NCBI RefSeq assembly: GCF_003668565.1
Contig: NZ_RCWJ01000005.1
Location: 124,001-188,000 of the forward strand
Direction of reading: 5' to 3'
DNA: 64,000 bases
DNA from: Mycetocola zhadangensis
GTDB lineage: Bacteria > Actinomycetota > Actinomycetes > Actinomycetales > Microbacteriaceae
In this document: positions 51,124 to 59,520 of the stretch, one piece after another
Layout: the number at the start of each line of letters is the position of its first letter
How positions within the stretch are numbered: position 1 is the first letter of the stretch
Made by a program: the position numbers and the translations under genes
Notes under the pieces: model-generated
Databases searched by the model: none
Told to the model about the DNA's origin: nothing
What the model saw: only the letters and a program-made list of their open reading frames with translations

Positions 51124-51885
51124 GTGCCCCGAATCTCCGTCATCATCCCCGTTTACAACGACGCCGAGTTGCTTCGCGCTTGCCTGTCGGCACTCGACGC
51201 CCAGACCCGGATGGCAGACGAGATCATCGTTGTCGATAACGCATCGACGGATGCTTCGGCGCAGGTCGCGAGGAACGCTGGCGCCCGCGTCGTTGTCGAG
51301 CCGGTTCGCGGCATTCTTGCCGCTACCGCCGCCGGTTTCGACGCAGCCACCGGCGACATCCTGGCCCGGCTCGACGCTGACTCTGTTGCGTCGCCGACCT
51401 GGCTGGAAGACATCGAGAGGATCCTCGAGAGCAGACAGGACGCATCAGCTGTCACCGGAACCGCCTCGTTCTACGGGGGCTCGGCGCTCGCCCGCTGGTA
51501 CGGACGGTGGTGCGATCTCGGCGCGTACTTCACGCTGATCGCTGCCCTGCTCGGCCACCCACCGCTGTTCGGCTCGAACTTCGCGCTGCGCGCAGGCGCG
51601 TGGCAGCGCATTCGTAGTGACGTGCACCGCGAACGCAACGACATCCACGATGATCTTGCCCTGAGCTACCAGTTTCGGGCCGATATGAACGTGGTGTTTG
51701 ACAAGAACCTGGCGATGTCGATCTCGGCCAGACCGTTCGGCTCGTGGGCGAGCTTCAGCCGCCGGGTCATCTGGGGTCTCCGCACGGTGTTCCTCAACTC
51801 ACGTGAGGAGTCACCGTGGCGGAGGCACGCCGCGCGCCGCGCCGCCGTTTCGGGTGGGGGCAGCCCGATGTCGGTCGAGGCCTAG
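51124..51885 (+). CDS. Family 2 glycosyltransferase
   Basis: A 253-residue GT-A enzyme: ISVIIPVYNDAELLRACLSALDAQT at the start, DEIIVVDNASTD, the metal-binding ARLDADSV, FGSNFALRAGAW and the catalytic-base region ERNDIHDDLALSYQF. No membrane segment is seen at the C-terminus. The product is unknown. The GTG start is supported by the leaderless promoter at 51112. Its end overlaps the convergent flavodoxin gene by four bases. Confidence 0.9.
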   Translation: MPRISVIIPVYNDAELLRACLSALDAQTRMADEIIVVDNASTDASAQVARNAGARVVVEPVRGILAATAAGFDAATGDILARLDADSVASPTWLEDIERILESRQDASAVTGTASFYGGSALARWYGRWCDLGAYFTLIAALLGHPPLFGSNFALRAGAWQRIRSDVHRERNDIHDDLALSYQFRADMNVVFDKNLAMSISARPFGSWASFSRRVIWGLRTVFLNSREESPWRRHAARRAAVSGGGSPMSVEA

Positions 51886-52502
51886 CTTGCGGATTTCGGG
51901 TAGCTGCTGATCTTCAGCGCCGCCGCGAGATGGGCGGCGTTGGCTGCGGCCGCGCTCATGGCAGACGCCGTGACCTGCGGTGTCTCATCGAGATCCTGAT
52001 AGTCGGTGGTGTGCATAGCTTCGCCGTTCCAGTACGTGACTCCCTGCGCCGGAATCGTATAGCCGTAGTCGTTGAGGGCCTGAAACAGGTCTGCGCTGAT
52101 TTTGTGCGCTCCGTCTTCATTGCCGACCACGGCAACGACGGCGACCTTGTCGTACAGAATGGGCCGCCCCGTGGCATCCGTCTCGCTTAGTTCAGCGTCG
52201 AGACGCTCGACCACTCGGGAAGCGACGCTCGACATGTGCCCGGCCCAGGTCGGAGTGCTCACGAGCAGGATGTCGGCGGCGAGGATGCGTTCGCGGAGAG
52301 CAGGCCAGGCGTCACCGTTGCCCATGTCCGTTTGAACTCCTGGCTTCACATCGTGGTCGACGACCCGAATCTTGTCTGTCGTCATGCCGTGCTTCGCCAG
52401 TTCGGCGAGGAACTGGTCGGCAATCAGGTCACTGCTCGACCGCTCGGGCGACGGTGTGAGTGTGCAGACGAGGGCAACGGCGTGCAGCGAAGAGGAGTCC
52501 AT
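51882..52502 (-). CDS. NADPH-dependent FMN reductase/flavodoxin-fold protein
   Basis: A 206-residue flavoprotein-type protein with the early VALVCTLTPSPERSSSDLIADQFLAEL phosphate-loop region, a DILLVSTPTWAGHMSSVASRVVERLD segment typical of the FMN site, and VAVVAVVGNEDGAHKISADL. The ATG at 52502 is preferred, but a TTG at 52538 with AAGGGG next to it is possible. Substrate unknown. Confidence 0.85.
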   Translation of the reverse strand: MDSSSLHAVALVCTLTPSPERSSSDLIADQFLAELAKHGMTTDKIRVVDHDVKPGVQTDMGNGDAWPALRERILAADILLVSTPTWAGHMSSVASRVVERLDAELSETDATGRPILYDKVAVVAVVGNEDGAHKISADLFQALNDYGYTIPAQGVTYWNGEAMHTTDYQDLDETPQVTASAMSAAAANAAHLAAALKISSYPKSAS

Positions 52503-52621
52503 GTGCCCAGTGAACCGACGGGATTTGATCGGCGTCAACCCCTTCGGGTGTGTTTGACGCGGGGCGCACTGCGCAACAGACTTGCCGTTCGACAGTCAGT
52601 TTTTTCGACGAGGGAGAGAGA

Positions 52622-52807
52622 ATGTCACACATCGGCGATAACAACCCGGATGCCCCGGACGCCGCGCTTCTCGGGCCGGGAACAACGGCAACCGGCGCTG
52701 GGACGGCGCTCGGGTCTGTTCACGAGAGCGCGGAGGGTGAGGACCACATTCCGCCGCTCGACCGGTCATCACACGACGAGACGGCAGCATCTCCTTCCGC
52801 CGACTAA
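52622..52807 (+). CDS. Small acidic hypothetical protein
   Basis: A 61-residue protein, low complexity and acidic, starting MSHIGDNNPDAPDAALLG and ending ETAASPSAD. GAGGGAGAGAG precedes the ATG at 52622. No domain is recognised. It lies upstream of the CsbD gene on the same strand and may share stress expression with it. Confidence 0.6.
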   Translation: MSHIGDNNPDAPDAALLGPGTTATGAGTALGSVHESAEGEDHIPPLDRSSHDETAASPSAD

Positions 52808-52952
52808 GTGCGTACCCGAGCCAGGGCAGGCCGGACTATCGTCCCGGACGACCAGCTTGTCAAGGCCCTTGAGCCGCTTTGAGGCCGGTGCATACGCTGA
52901 AAGTGTTCGACCACGAAACAGTGGTTCGCCAACACAAGGAAGCGAGGAGCCT

Positions 52953-53132
52953 ATGGGACTCGGAGATAAAATCGGCAACAGCGCTGAAGAAGCGATGGGC
53001 AAGGCCAAAGAAGGTTTTGGCGAAGCCACCGACAACGAAAAGCTTCAGGCTGACGGCCACAAAGACCAAACAAAAGCAAACCTCAAGCAGGCTGGCGAAC
53101 ACGTGAAGGACGCTTTCACGGACAAGAAGTAG
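52953..53132 (+). CDS. CsbD family stress protein
   Basis: A 59-residue hydrophilic protein: MGLGDKIGNSAEEAMGKAKEG, then ATDNEKLQADGHKDQTKANLKQAGEHVKDAF. The AMGKAKE and ELQADGxxDQxKG-like blocks are those of CsbD, a sigma-B-type general stress protein in Bacillus. GAGGAG precedes the ATG at 52953. A strong terminator follows. Confidence 0.93.
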   Translation: MGLGDKIGNSAEEAMGKAKEGFGEATDNEKLQADGHKDQTKANLKQAGEHVKDAFTDKK

Positions 53133-53143
53133 CCTGAGAAACG

Positions 53144-53185
53144 ATGGCCCGGTTTTCGTCTTCGGACGGGACCGGGCCATTTTTT
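53144..53185 (+). terminator. Rho-independent terminator of the CsbD gene
   Basis: ATGGCCCGGT (53144-53153) and ACCGGGCCAT (53171-53180) make a perfect 10-bp stem, followed by a T6 run. It is the textbook terminator of the window. Confidence 0.9.
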
Positions 53186-53207
53186 GGTTTCTGCAGACGA
53201 TGCGCGG

Positions 53208-54146
53208 TCAGCCCTTGGGTGCTTCCCCGCGTTGCAGGCGCCGCCTGTCGCGCCGGGTCACGACCACAAGTGGGCCCTTGCGCAGAAATCGTGCCCGAGC
53301 GAACAGGTAGCAGCCGTACGCGATGAACCCGCTGGCCACCATGAAGAGCAGTGCGCCTCCGAACGGGAGCATGGCGACGATGCGGAGGGCGCCGTCGACT
53401 CCGCGCGCGGCGGCCGGGTCAGTGAAGGCCGCCGCGAAGAGGAACAGCGCTCCCGAAATGAGAAGGGCGAGGCCCTTGGACGTGTGCCCGACGAGCCCGA
53501 GCGTCACGACGACGTGTGAGCGTGCACCGCTCAGCGGCTCGAGCTCTTCGCGGAAGTTTCGCGACAACCCGCGGAAAACCAGGGTGCCGCCGACGATTCC
53601 GACGAGGAGCCCCACGGCGGCGAGGAGGAAGACACCGCCCGGCGTGTTGAGAAGGTCAGCACTGAACGCCTGCGATGTTTCTGTCCCGCTCGCGCGTCCG
53701 CCGAGGGCATAGAACGCCGTGACGACACCGATTCCCGCATAACCGACGGCCTTGGCGACGTTGGTGAAACGGCGCAGGAGCACGAGCTTTCGATGCACGG
53801 ATAGAACCTGAGCCGCTTCCGTGCCCTGCAACACGGCCAGGCCGAGGAGCGCGGCGGCAGCTGCCCAGAGCAGGATGGCGCCGCCTGGACTCACAGCGAC
53901 AGCGGTCAGTGCGCCCGACTGGTCGGCCTTGCCCTGGGTGCCCCAGGCGACGCCGATTGCGATACCACCGATGAGGATGTGAATGACGCCGTTGGCGATG
54001 AGGCCTGCGCGAGCGGCGATCCGGACTTTCGGATCGTCATTGGCCCGGCGCGCCGCGTTCTTGATCTGGATCCGCGCCTGTTGTCGCCGCTGCGCCAATC
54101 GCTCGGCCACGCCGGTCGCACCCTCGACGTCTGCCGTCTCGCTCAC
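53208..54146 (-). CDS. DUF1206 family membrane protein
   Basis: A 312-residue protein with six hydrophobic helices in three pairs. Repeats of the DUF1206 pattern are visible: ARAGLIANGVIHILIGGIAIGVAWG, AKAVGYAGIGVVTAFYALGG and GHTSKGLALLISGALFLFAAAF. No catalytic function is known. The N-terminus (~30 residues) is basic and hydrophilic. ATG at 54146. Confidence 0.9.
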   Translation of the reverse strand: MSETADVEGATGVAERLAQRRQQARIQIKNAARRANDDPKVRIAARAGLIANGVIHILIGGIAIGVAWGTQGKADQSGALTAVAVSPGGAILLWAAAAALLGLAVLQGTEAAQVLSVHRKLVLLRRFTNVAKAVGYAGIGVVTAFYALGGRASGTETSQAFSADLLNTPGGVFLLAAVGLLVGIVGGTLVFRGLSRNFREELEPLSGARSHVVVTLGLVGHTSKGLALLISGALFLFAAAFTDPAAARGVDGALRIVAMLPFGGALLFMVASGFIAYGCYLFARARFLRKGPLVVVTRRDRRRLQRGEAPKG

Positions 54147-54226
54147 GTCGGCAACGTCGCCGGTTGGCCTGGCCGGCGCGTCGGGATCGCAAAAGTCACA
54201 TGACCATCATCCCGGTTTGTCTGAGG

Positions 54227-54493
54227 TCAGCTGTACGTTTTGGCAATGACCCACTGCCCGTCGTCCTGGATGGCGTCGACAACGAGAGACTCGCCGTCTT
54301 CGTCGGTGACCTGGAAGCGCCAGCCGATACGCACAACCGGAGCATGGGTGAGAAGGGGGTGAATGAAATCCGATTCGCCGTAGATCCCGGTCGGAGTGTC
54401 GGAAACTCGCCACCGTCGGTCCTGCCAGAACATCCGCAGAGGCCGTTCACCGTCGGTCCACACTGTCACTGTCCGGTCTTTCACGCTGTTCAT
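54227..54493 (-). CDS. Small hypothetical protein (DUF6504-like)
   Basis: An 88-residue beta-rich soluble protein with VWTDGERPLRMFWQDRRWRVSD in the first half and WRFQVTDEDGESLVVDAIQDDGQWVIA near the end. It resembles DUF6504-type proteins; this is weak recall. It is 80 bases upstream of the DUF1206 gene on the same strand. Confidence 0.6.
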   Translation of the reverse strand: MNSVKDRTVTVWTDGERPLRMFWQDRRWRVSDTPTGIYGESDFIHPLLTHAPVVRIGWRFQVTDEDGESLVVDAIQDDGQWVIAKTYS

Positions 54494-54668
54494 CCTGACC
54501 TCCCGAGTCGTAGCTATGTTCGAATGTTAAGGAGCATAGACACCTTTTCTGCGACACGCCAACGCCGCCTTCGAAAAGGCGAGAATTCGAAGCATCCGCT
54601 CGCTGACATTGCCTTCTGGTTGCCTCCACCAGAGACTGAAGTGACGACGCGCCCCGGAAGGCGAACTT

Positions 54669-55328
54669 ATGCGAATCCTCCTCATACGCCACGGCCAGAC
54701 GCCAGCCAACGTGCTCGGTCTTCTTGACACGGCACACCCCGGACCCGGCCTGACCAAACTTGGCCACCAGCAAGCCAGCGCCGTGCCGGACGCCCTTGCC
54801 GACGAGAATATCGAAGGGGTGTTCGCTTCTACCCTGCGGCGAACGCAGCTCACAGCCGAGCCACTCGCCCGCGCCCGCAGGCTCGGTGCCCTGGTCACCG
54901 ACGGCCTTCACGAGATCAGCGCGGGAGCCCTCGAGGGACTCAGCGACGAGAAGTCGCAGATGACGTACGTCGACACGGTCTTCTCGTGGGCGGCGGGTGA
55001 CCTCTCGCGAACCATGCCGGGCGGATCGGACGGCCATGAGTTCTTTGGACGATTCGACGGCGCCATCGATGCGATCGCCCGGGAGCACTCGGGCACGGTG
55101 GCCATCGTCAGTCACGGGGCGGCGATTCGAACCTGGACCGGAGCGCGCGCCGTCAACGTGGACGTGGATTATGCAGCGACGCACCCGCTCTCGAACACCG
55201 GAGTGGTTGACGTGACAGGGAGTCCGTCAGACGGGTGGCGGGTAAGCCAGTGGGATGGGAACCCGATCGGCGGGCGCGCACTGCTCGACGTTTCAGCGAA
55301 CGACCCGACAGGAGATGCGCTGCGCTGA
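54669..55328 (+). CDS. Histidine phosphatase family protein
   Basis: A 219-residue phosphatase-mutase fold protein: LLIRHGQTPANV at residues 4-15, STLRRTQLTAEPLAR, EISAGALEGLSDE, and VAIVSHGAAIRTWTG with the second His. Compared with the paralogue at 11854 it has the full LIRHGQT motif. GAAGG stands upstream of the ATG at 54669. It converges with the epimerase gene. Substrate unknown. Confidence 0.9.
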   Translation: MRILLIRHGQTPANVLGLLDTAHPGPGLTKLGHQQASAVPDALADENIEGVFASTLRRTQLTAEPLARARRLGALVTDGLHEISAGALEGLSDEKSQMTYVDTVFSWAAGDLSRTMPGGSDGHEFFGRFDGAIDAIAREHSGTVAIVSHGAAIRTWTGARAVNVDVDYAATHPLSNTGVVDVTGSPSDGWRVSQWDGNPIGGRALLDVSANDPTGDALR

Positions 55329-55345
55329 CCGCATATCTGCGTTGG

Positions 55346-56323
55346 TCAGGGCAGGAACGACCTGCCAGAGGTGTCGATCTGACCGCCTGCGATAAGCCAC
55401 TGGAGACCGTCGGCGATGGCTGCCGCGGAGGTGTAGCGCGGCGCGTAGCCCAAATCGGAGGCCGCGGCCGCGATACTCATCGACGGGCTGCGTGAGATGT
55501 GCTCCCGGGATGCCTCTGCGTGCTCGGGCTCAATTCCTGCAAGGAATTCTTCGAACGGAACGTAGACGAGTTGTGCGTCCTGACCGAACCACGAGGCGGC
55601 AGTCTCAGCGATTCCTCGCAGCGTCATCGCTCGCTCGGAAACGACGTGGTAGCTCTTGCCAGCGGCGGTGGCCTGGTGCTCGATCGCCTTCTCGAACGCC
55701 TGGGCGACATCATCCGCGTGAACATGGTGCACAGTTTCGAGGCCGAGGTTAGGAAGGGTCAGCGGCTTCCCGGCGGCGAGCGCCTCCCAAACGCGGAGGT
55801 CGAAGTTGCCGACCGCGTTGACCATCGGCCAACCCGGGCCGGTGATGTGTCCGGGATGCAACACCGTCGCGGGTAACCCACCGCTTTGCGATTCTGCGAT
55901 CAGGAACGCCTCAACTGCCGCCTTGCCAATGCCGTAATCGCCGATGGGGTGACGGTCGTCAGTTTCCGACGTGGGTACAGCCTTTGCGGGGCCATGCACC
56001 CAGATCGTTCCGGCGCTCAGGAGGAACTCGACCCGGCCGCGCAAAGCCCCCGCCAGTTGACGGGCCGAGTCCTCGGTGAAGCACATCATGTCGACGACGA
56101 TGTCAGCGTTGAGCTCAGCGATGGCTGCGGCGAACGTGCCGTCCGCGTCCCCTGCCTCCCGATCGAGTTCGACGCGCGTGACCTGTTGCCATGCGTCGTC
56201 CGCCCGATACGGCGAGCGCTGGCCGCGGCTGACGGCGATGACGACGTGTCCGGCGCGAACAAGCCGGGGCACGAGGTATCCCCCGACGTGTCCGGTCGCT
56301 CCGATGACGACGATCCGTGACAT
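55346..56323 (-). CDS. NAD-dependent epimerase/dehydratase family protein
   Basis: A 325-residue short-chain-dehydrogenase-type protein. Nucleotide-binding loop IGATGHVGGYLVPRL near residues 7-21, DMMCFTEDSARQL, active-site tyrosine and lysine in GDYGIGKAAVEAFL, and LHPGHITGPGW. It may act on a nucleotide sugar or another small substrate. No linked sugar genes adjoin it. ATG at 56323. Confidence 0.85.
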   Translation of the reverse strand: MSRIVVIGATGHVGGYLVPRLVRAGHVVIAVSRGQRSPYRADDAWQQVTRVELDREAGDADGTFAAAIAELNADIVVDMMCFTEDSARQLAGALRGRVEFLLSAGTIWVHGPAKAVPTSETDDRHPIGDYGIGKAAVEAFLIAESQSGGLPATVLHPGHITGPGWPMVNAVGNFDLRVWEALAAGKPLTLPNLGLETVHHVHADDVAQAFEKAIEHQATAAGKSYHVVSERAMTLRGIAETAASWFGQDAQLVYVPFEEFLAGIEPEHAEASREHISRSPSMSIAAAASDLGYAPRYTSAAAIADGLQWLIAGGQIDTSGRSFLP

Positions 56324-56384
56324 GTGTGGCCCTTCTCCCGAGACGTTTTGGGCGAGTTTACGCCAGACGAATCACGTGGACCGG

Positions 56385-57062
56385 TCACTCCGGCGAGGGA
56401 AACTCAGGATGATAAGCGGCGAGCGCAGCACGAAACGTCCGGTTCCCGCCCCAATAGAACAGGCCGAAGTAGAGCACAGCGCCAGCCGCTCCCAGCACCG
56501 CTGCCAGCGCCACTAATGAGGTGAAGACAACTGCGGTCGCTGCAATGAAAAGACCCAGGAGCGACGAGTTGATGAGAATGATGAAAGCCATCGTGCTGCC
56601 GAGAACCTGACTGATCCCCCGCTTCGGCGTGAAGAAATAGTAGGTCTGCTGAATACCAGCGAAATCGTCGTGCGGCGAGGACATCAGAACCCGATCAAGT
56701 CCCGGATCAAGCTCAACATACGCTCCGCGCAGGCGATTCATGGCGACCACATACATGAGGTCCTCCATGCCGATGTTCATGACTCGCAACTGAGTGAGAA
56801 CGCCCACCAAGACGATGAACGCTAAAACGCCAACCGCGAAAGCAACGAAAGCTTCCGAGAAGTCCGTCGCTTGTCCGACCAGCGCCAGACTGACAAGCCC
56901 CGCGGAAACAAGAGTCAGGAAGATGCCGATTCGTGCAAGCACTTCATTTTGAGCGGTGCTGCGAGCCGCGAGCAGTCCCCAGTGCTCGGTCGCGAGCAAC
57001 TGGGCGCGCACACTCGCCGGTGCGGGTGACTCAAACTGCCGACCAGCTGCATCCTCGGCCAT
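56385..57062 (-). CDS. Hypothetical membrane protein
   Basis: A 225-residue protein with four hydrophobic segments in two pairs: IGIFLTLVSAGLVSLALVG, VGVLAFIVLVGVLTQL, STMAFIILINSSLLGLFIAAT and LVALAAVLGAAGAVLYFGLFYW. The middle loop (residues ~105-155) contains DDFAGIQQTYYFFTPKRG. No family was recognised. It lies downstream of the anti-sigma factor on the same strand with a 57-base gap. Confidence 0.65.
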   Translation of the reverse strand: MAEDAAGRQFESPAPASVRAQLLATEHWGLLAARSTAQNEVLARIGIFLTLVSAGLVSLALVGQATDFSEAFVAFAVGVLAFIVLVGVLTQLRVMNIGMEDLMYVVAMNRLRGAYVELDPGLDRVLMSSPHDDFAGIQQTYYFFTPKRGISQVLGSTMAFIILINSSLLGLFIAATAVVFTSLVALAAVLGAAGAVLYFGLFYWGGNRTFRAALAAYHPEFPSPE

Positions 57063-57119
57063 GCCGACATTCTCCGCCTGTTCCTTGGTTTCCGGAAGGA
57101 GCGGCGTGATCGGCTTCGC

Positions 57120-57881
57120 TCAGGAGCTGCGCAACTCCCCACGCACGATCGAGTCCCCGGAGTGAGCGGGGTTGCCGTCGTCCGGCTCCCGGGAGATGTC
57201 GACGACCGAATAACGCGACAGGTCCAAATTGCCCGGGACCGAGAACGTCCCTGTGTCACCCTCGACCAGCCCGAGGCTGATCAACCCGGACGTTGCCGGG
57301 TCAATCAGCCACACCTCGGTCAGCCCATCGCCTGCCACAGAAAGGTCGATGACCATGCTGCGGGCACCCGAATTGTCCTCTTCCACTCGTGCAGAGCCTG
57401 AGGCGTCCCAGTTGGGGAATGGCTCCAGTTCCGCTTCCGCCACCAGCCGCTGATCATCGGGACGTGTGAGAAGTGTCGTTCCGACAATCCCAGCGATGAG
57501 GCCGACGACAGCAGCAGCAGCAGCAGCAGCGAGAAGCACAGCACCGCGTTGCCGTTTACCCGGACGTCGCCAACCTCGCGGCCGAGCACGGACAACGTGC
57601 GACTCAGCGGTCGGCTTGGCAACCGGTCGGGCTTTTTCTTGCGGAGTCCCGCTGAGGTCAGATGCCAGTTCGAGCTCGGTGTGTACTCCCTTCCAGACTG
57701 ATTCGGGAGGATCAACCAGGTCGACATCGCCGAGAGATTTGCCGGCCGAGATCAGCCGGTCGAGCGCGGTGAGTTCAGCGGCGCATCGAGGGCAGGTTCG
57801 CAGGTGCTCACGTTGTGCGGCGTTTGGTGCTCCGGTACCGAAAGAGTACGAAATCAGCTCGTCGTCATCGAGATGCGTCAT
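57120..57881 (-). CDS. rskA: Anti-sigma factor, RskA-like with zinc motif
   Basis: A 253-residue membrane protein. The N-terminal zinc anti-sigma domain has HLRTCPRCAAEL (H-x3-C-x2-C) near residues 24-35, one membrane helix near residues 112-135 (AVLLAAAAAAAVVGLIAGIVG), and an extracytoplasmic anti-sigma-K (RskA) domain with LTEVWLIDPATSGLISLGLVEGDTGTFSVPGNLDLSRYSVVDIS. GGAGGTGG precedes the ATG at 57881, 17 bases inside the sigma factor gene. Proteolysis of it probably frees the sigma factor. Confidence 0.9.
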   Translation of the reverse strand: MTHLDDDELISYSFGTGAPNAAQREHLRTCPRCAAELTALDRLISAGKSLGDVDLVDPPESVWKGVHTELELASDLSGTPQEKARPVAKPTAESHVVRARPRGWRRPGKRQRGAVLLAAAAAAAVVGLIAGIVGTTLLTRPDDQRLVAEAELEPFPNWDASGSARVEEDNSGARSMVIDLSVAGDGLTEVWLIDPATSGLISLGLVEGDTGTFSVPGNLDLSRYSVVDISREPDDGNPAHSGDSIVRGELRSS

Positions 57882-58416
57882 CGTCCACCTCCAGTCGTGT
57901 TCGCAATTTACCAAGACTCCGTCGGATGTGGCTTTTGACTGTTCCGAGGGGGATGCCCGTCGTGTCCGCGATTTCAGAGTGTGTGAGGTCGCCATAGAAC
58001 GCGAGAGTCATGACCCTTCTGGGCACGGGATCCAGATGTTCCAGTTCGTTCGCAATCATCATCCGATCGGCCACATCGACGATGTCGGACTCTGCGTCGT
58101 CTGCGGTCGCTTGAATCCAGCTCTCCTCAATGCGACGTGCCCGAGCGCGTGCCCTGAGGGCATCGGCGATTCGATTGCGCGTGATCCCGACCAGCCATGC
58201 GCCAAGCGCACCCTTCTCGGGGTCGAAGTTGTCACGCCCGCGCCATGCCGAGATGAAAACCTGTTGGGTCACGTCCTCCGCATCGGCGGTAACACCAAGC
58301 GCGTGTCGAGCGAGGGAGTAAACAACACGAGACCAACGTGCGTACGCATCCGCGAGCGCACGCTCATCTCCGGCACTGAATCGCTCTGCGATCTCGGCGT
58401 CGTCGTGATCCGTCAC
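57865..58416 (-). CDS. sigK: ECF sigma factor, SigK-like
   Basis: A 183-residue extracytoplasmic-function sigma factor. Region 2: RFSAGDERALADAYARWSRVVYSLA, DAEDVTQQVFISAWRGRDNFDPEKGALGAWLVGITRNRIAD. Region 4: LDPVPRRVMTLAFYGDLTHSEIADTTGIPLGTVKSHIRRSLGKLR. The GTG at 58416 (MTDHDDAEIAERF) fits the family's length, so the longer frame to 58647 is not used. Overlap with the RskA-like gene and the divergent fasciclin gene support the SigK assignment. Confidence 0.88.
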   Translation of the reverse strand: MTDHDDAEIAERFSAGDERALADAYARWSRVVYSLARHALGVTADAEDVTQQVFISAWRGRDNFDPEKGALGAWLVGITRNRIADALRARARARRIEESWIQATADDAESDIVDVADRMMIANELEHLDPVPRRVMTLAFYGDLTHSEIADTTGIPLGTVKSHIRRSLGKLRTRLEVDDDASR

Positions 58417-58862
58417 GTCAATGTGCGACCTTTCGATCCGGAACCGCGAAGGAGGCGCCTGTGTCAGCTGGCAGCTGAGGGAATCGCCCAACTCAGTCTC
58501 GACCATTTGCCTCCAACGGACCAGCCCCGGTTTAGTGCCGTGCTGGCGAGCTCCTTCGTCCCACGACGGAGAGCGAGTTGATAAGCGGGATGCGCCGCCG
58601 GAGCCCATGACAGAGGCACCCGGACGGGATCCGACGGACGCAACCACGCTTTCATAAGAACTTCGCTTCCCAAGCGGTGTTTGGATGCACCAGCGCTCAC
58701 ATTCGTCCGAACGGGCACCGAGTGAGTCTCGGCCTGAATCGGCCGAGCCACCAGTTGTTGGTGAAAACCGGGGATGGTGTTCGATTCACAACTGTCGTAT
58801 GCTCCATGGCGGGAGGCACCCATTCGGGGCATGCAAATGCCATGACAAAGGAGTGCCGAACA
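58417..58862. other. Divergent control region between sigma factor and fasciclin gene
   Basis: A 446-base gap. It contains a 7-bp hairpin, CTCGGCC/GGCCGAG (58728-58747), and a CGTATG box at 58797 in the region 60-70 bases before the fasciclin ATG that could be the -10 of an ECF promoter. I see no gene. Confidence 0.4.
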
Positions 58863-59462
58863 ATGAAGAAAAAGAACACCATCACCATGATCACGGCCGC
58901 CGTCGCGGCACTGGTCCTCGTGGGTCCCGTCGCACCGGCCAGCGCCCACGGCCCCGCTCCAAGCGGAACCATCGTCGATGTCGCCGTGGCAGCATCCGGC
59001 GGTGGAACACCGGACAGCAACCCTTACGACTACGACCTTCTCGTTCAGGCCCTGGTCGCGACCGGGTTGGCGCCGGTACTCAGCGACACGTCGCGTCGTT
59101 TCACCGTGTTCGCTCCGAACGATCGAGCGTTCCTGCGGCTTGTGACTGAGGTGACCGGCTCCGCTCCGGCGAGCGAAGCTGCAGCGCTCACCACCATCAC
59201 CACGACGCTGACGCTCGACCAGATCAGCGGACTTCTGCTGTACCACGTAGTTCCGGATCGTTCACTCGGTGCGATTGAAGTGCTGGTCTCGAAGTCGCTC
59301 ACGATGGCGAACGGTGGGGTGGTCAAGCCCCGTCTGACCACGTTGCGCGACGAGAACACGGCTCTTCGCGACCCGCGACTGGTCCTGTCCGGACTGAACA
59401 TCCGCGCGAGCAACGGCGTCCTGCACACGATTGATCGAGTGCTGGTTCCCGCGGCGCTCTAA
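58863..59462 (+). CDS. Secreted fasciclin-domain protein (MPT70/83-like)
   Basis: A 199-residue protein with a Sec signal peptide (MKKKNTITMITAAVAALVLVGPVAPASA) and a single fasciclin domain: YDLLVQALVATGLAPVLSDTSRRFTVFAPNDRAFLRL (H1), GLLLYHVVPD, and NGVLHTIDRVLVP (H2). It resembles the MPT70/MPT83 antigens of mycobacteria, which are controlled by SigK. AGGAG lies ten bases before the ATG at 58863. A strong terminator follows. Confidence 0.92.
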   Translation: MKKKNTITMITAAVAALVLVGPVAPASAHGPAPSGTIVDVAVAASGGGTPDSNPYDYDLLVQALVATGLAPVLSDTSRRFTVFAPNDRAFLRLVTEVTGSAPASEAAALTTITTTLTLDQISGLLLYHVVPDRSLGAIEVLVSKSLTMANGGVVKPRLTTLRDENTALRDPRLVLSGLNIRASNGVLHTIDRVLVPAAL

Positions 59463-59468
59463 CGCAGA

Positions 59469-59508
59469 ACGGGTGCTGGCGCGCTCGAAAGAGCTCGCCA
59501 GCACCCGT
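59469..59508. terminator. Bidirectional terminator between fasciclin and TerC genes
   Basis: ACGGGTGCTGGCG and CGCCAGCACCCGT make a perfect 13-bp stem over a 14-base loop. Located between the two convergent stops. Confidence 0.75.
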
Positions 59509-59520
59509 CCGGGCGTCGTG

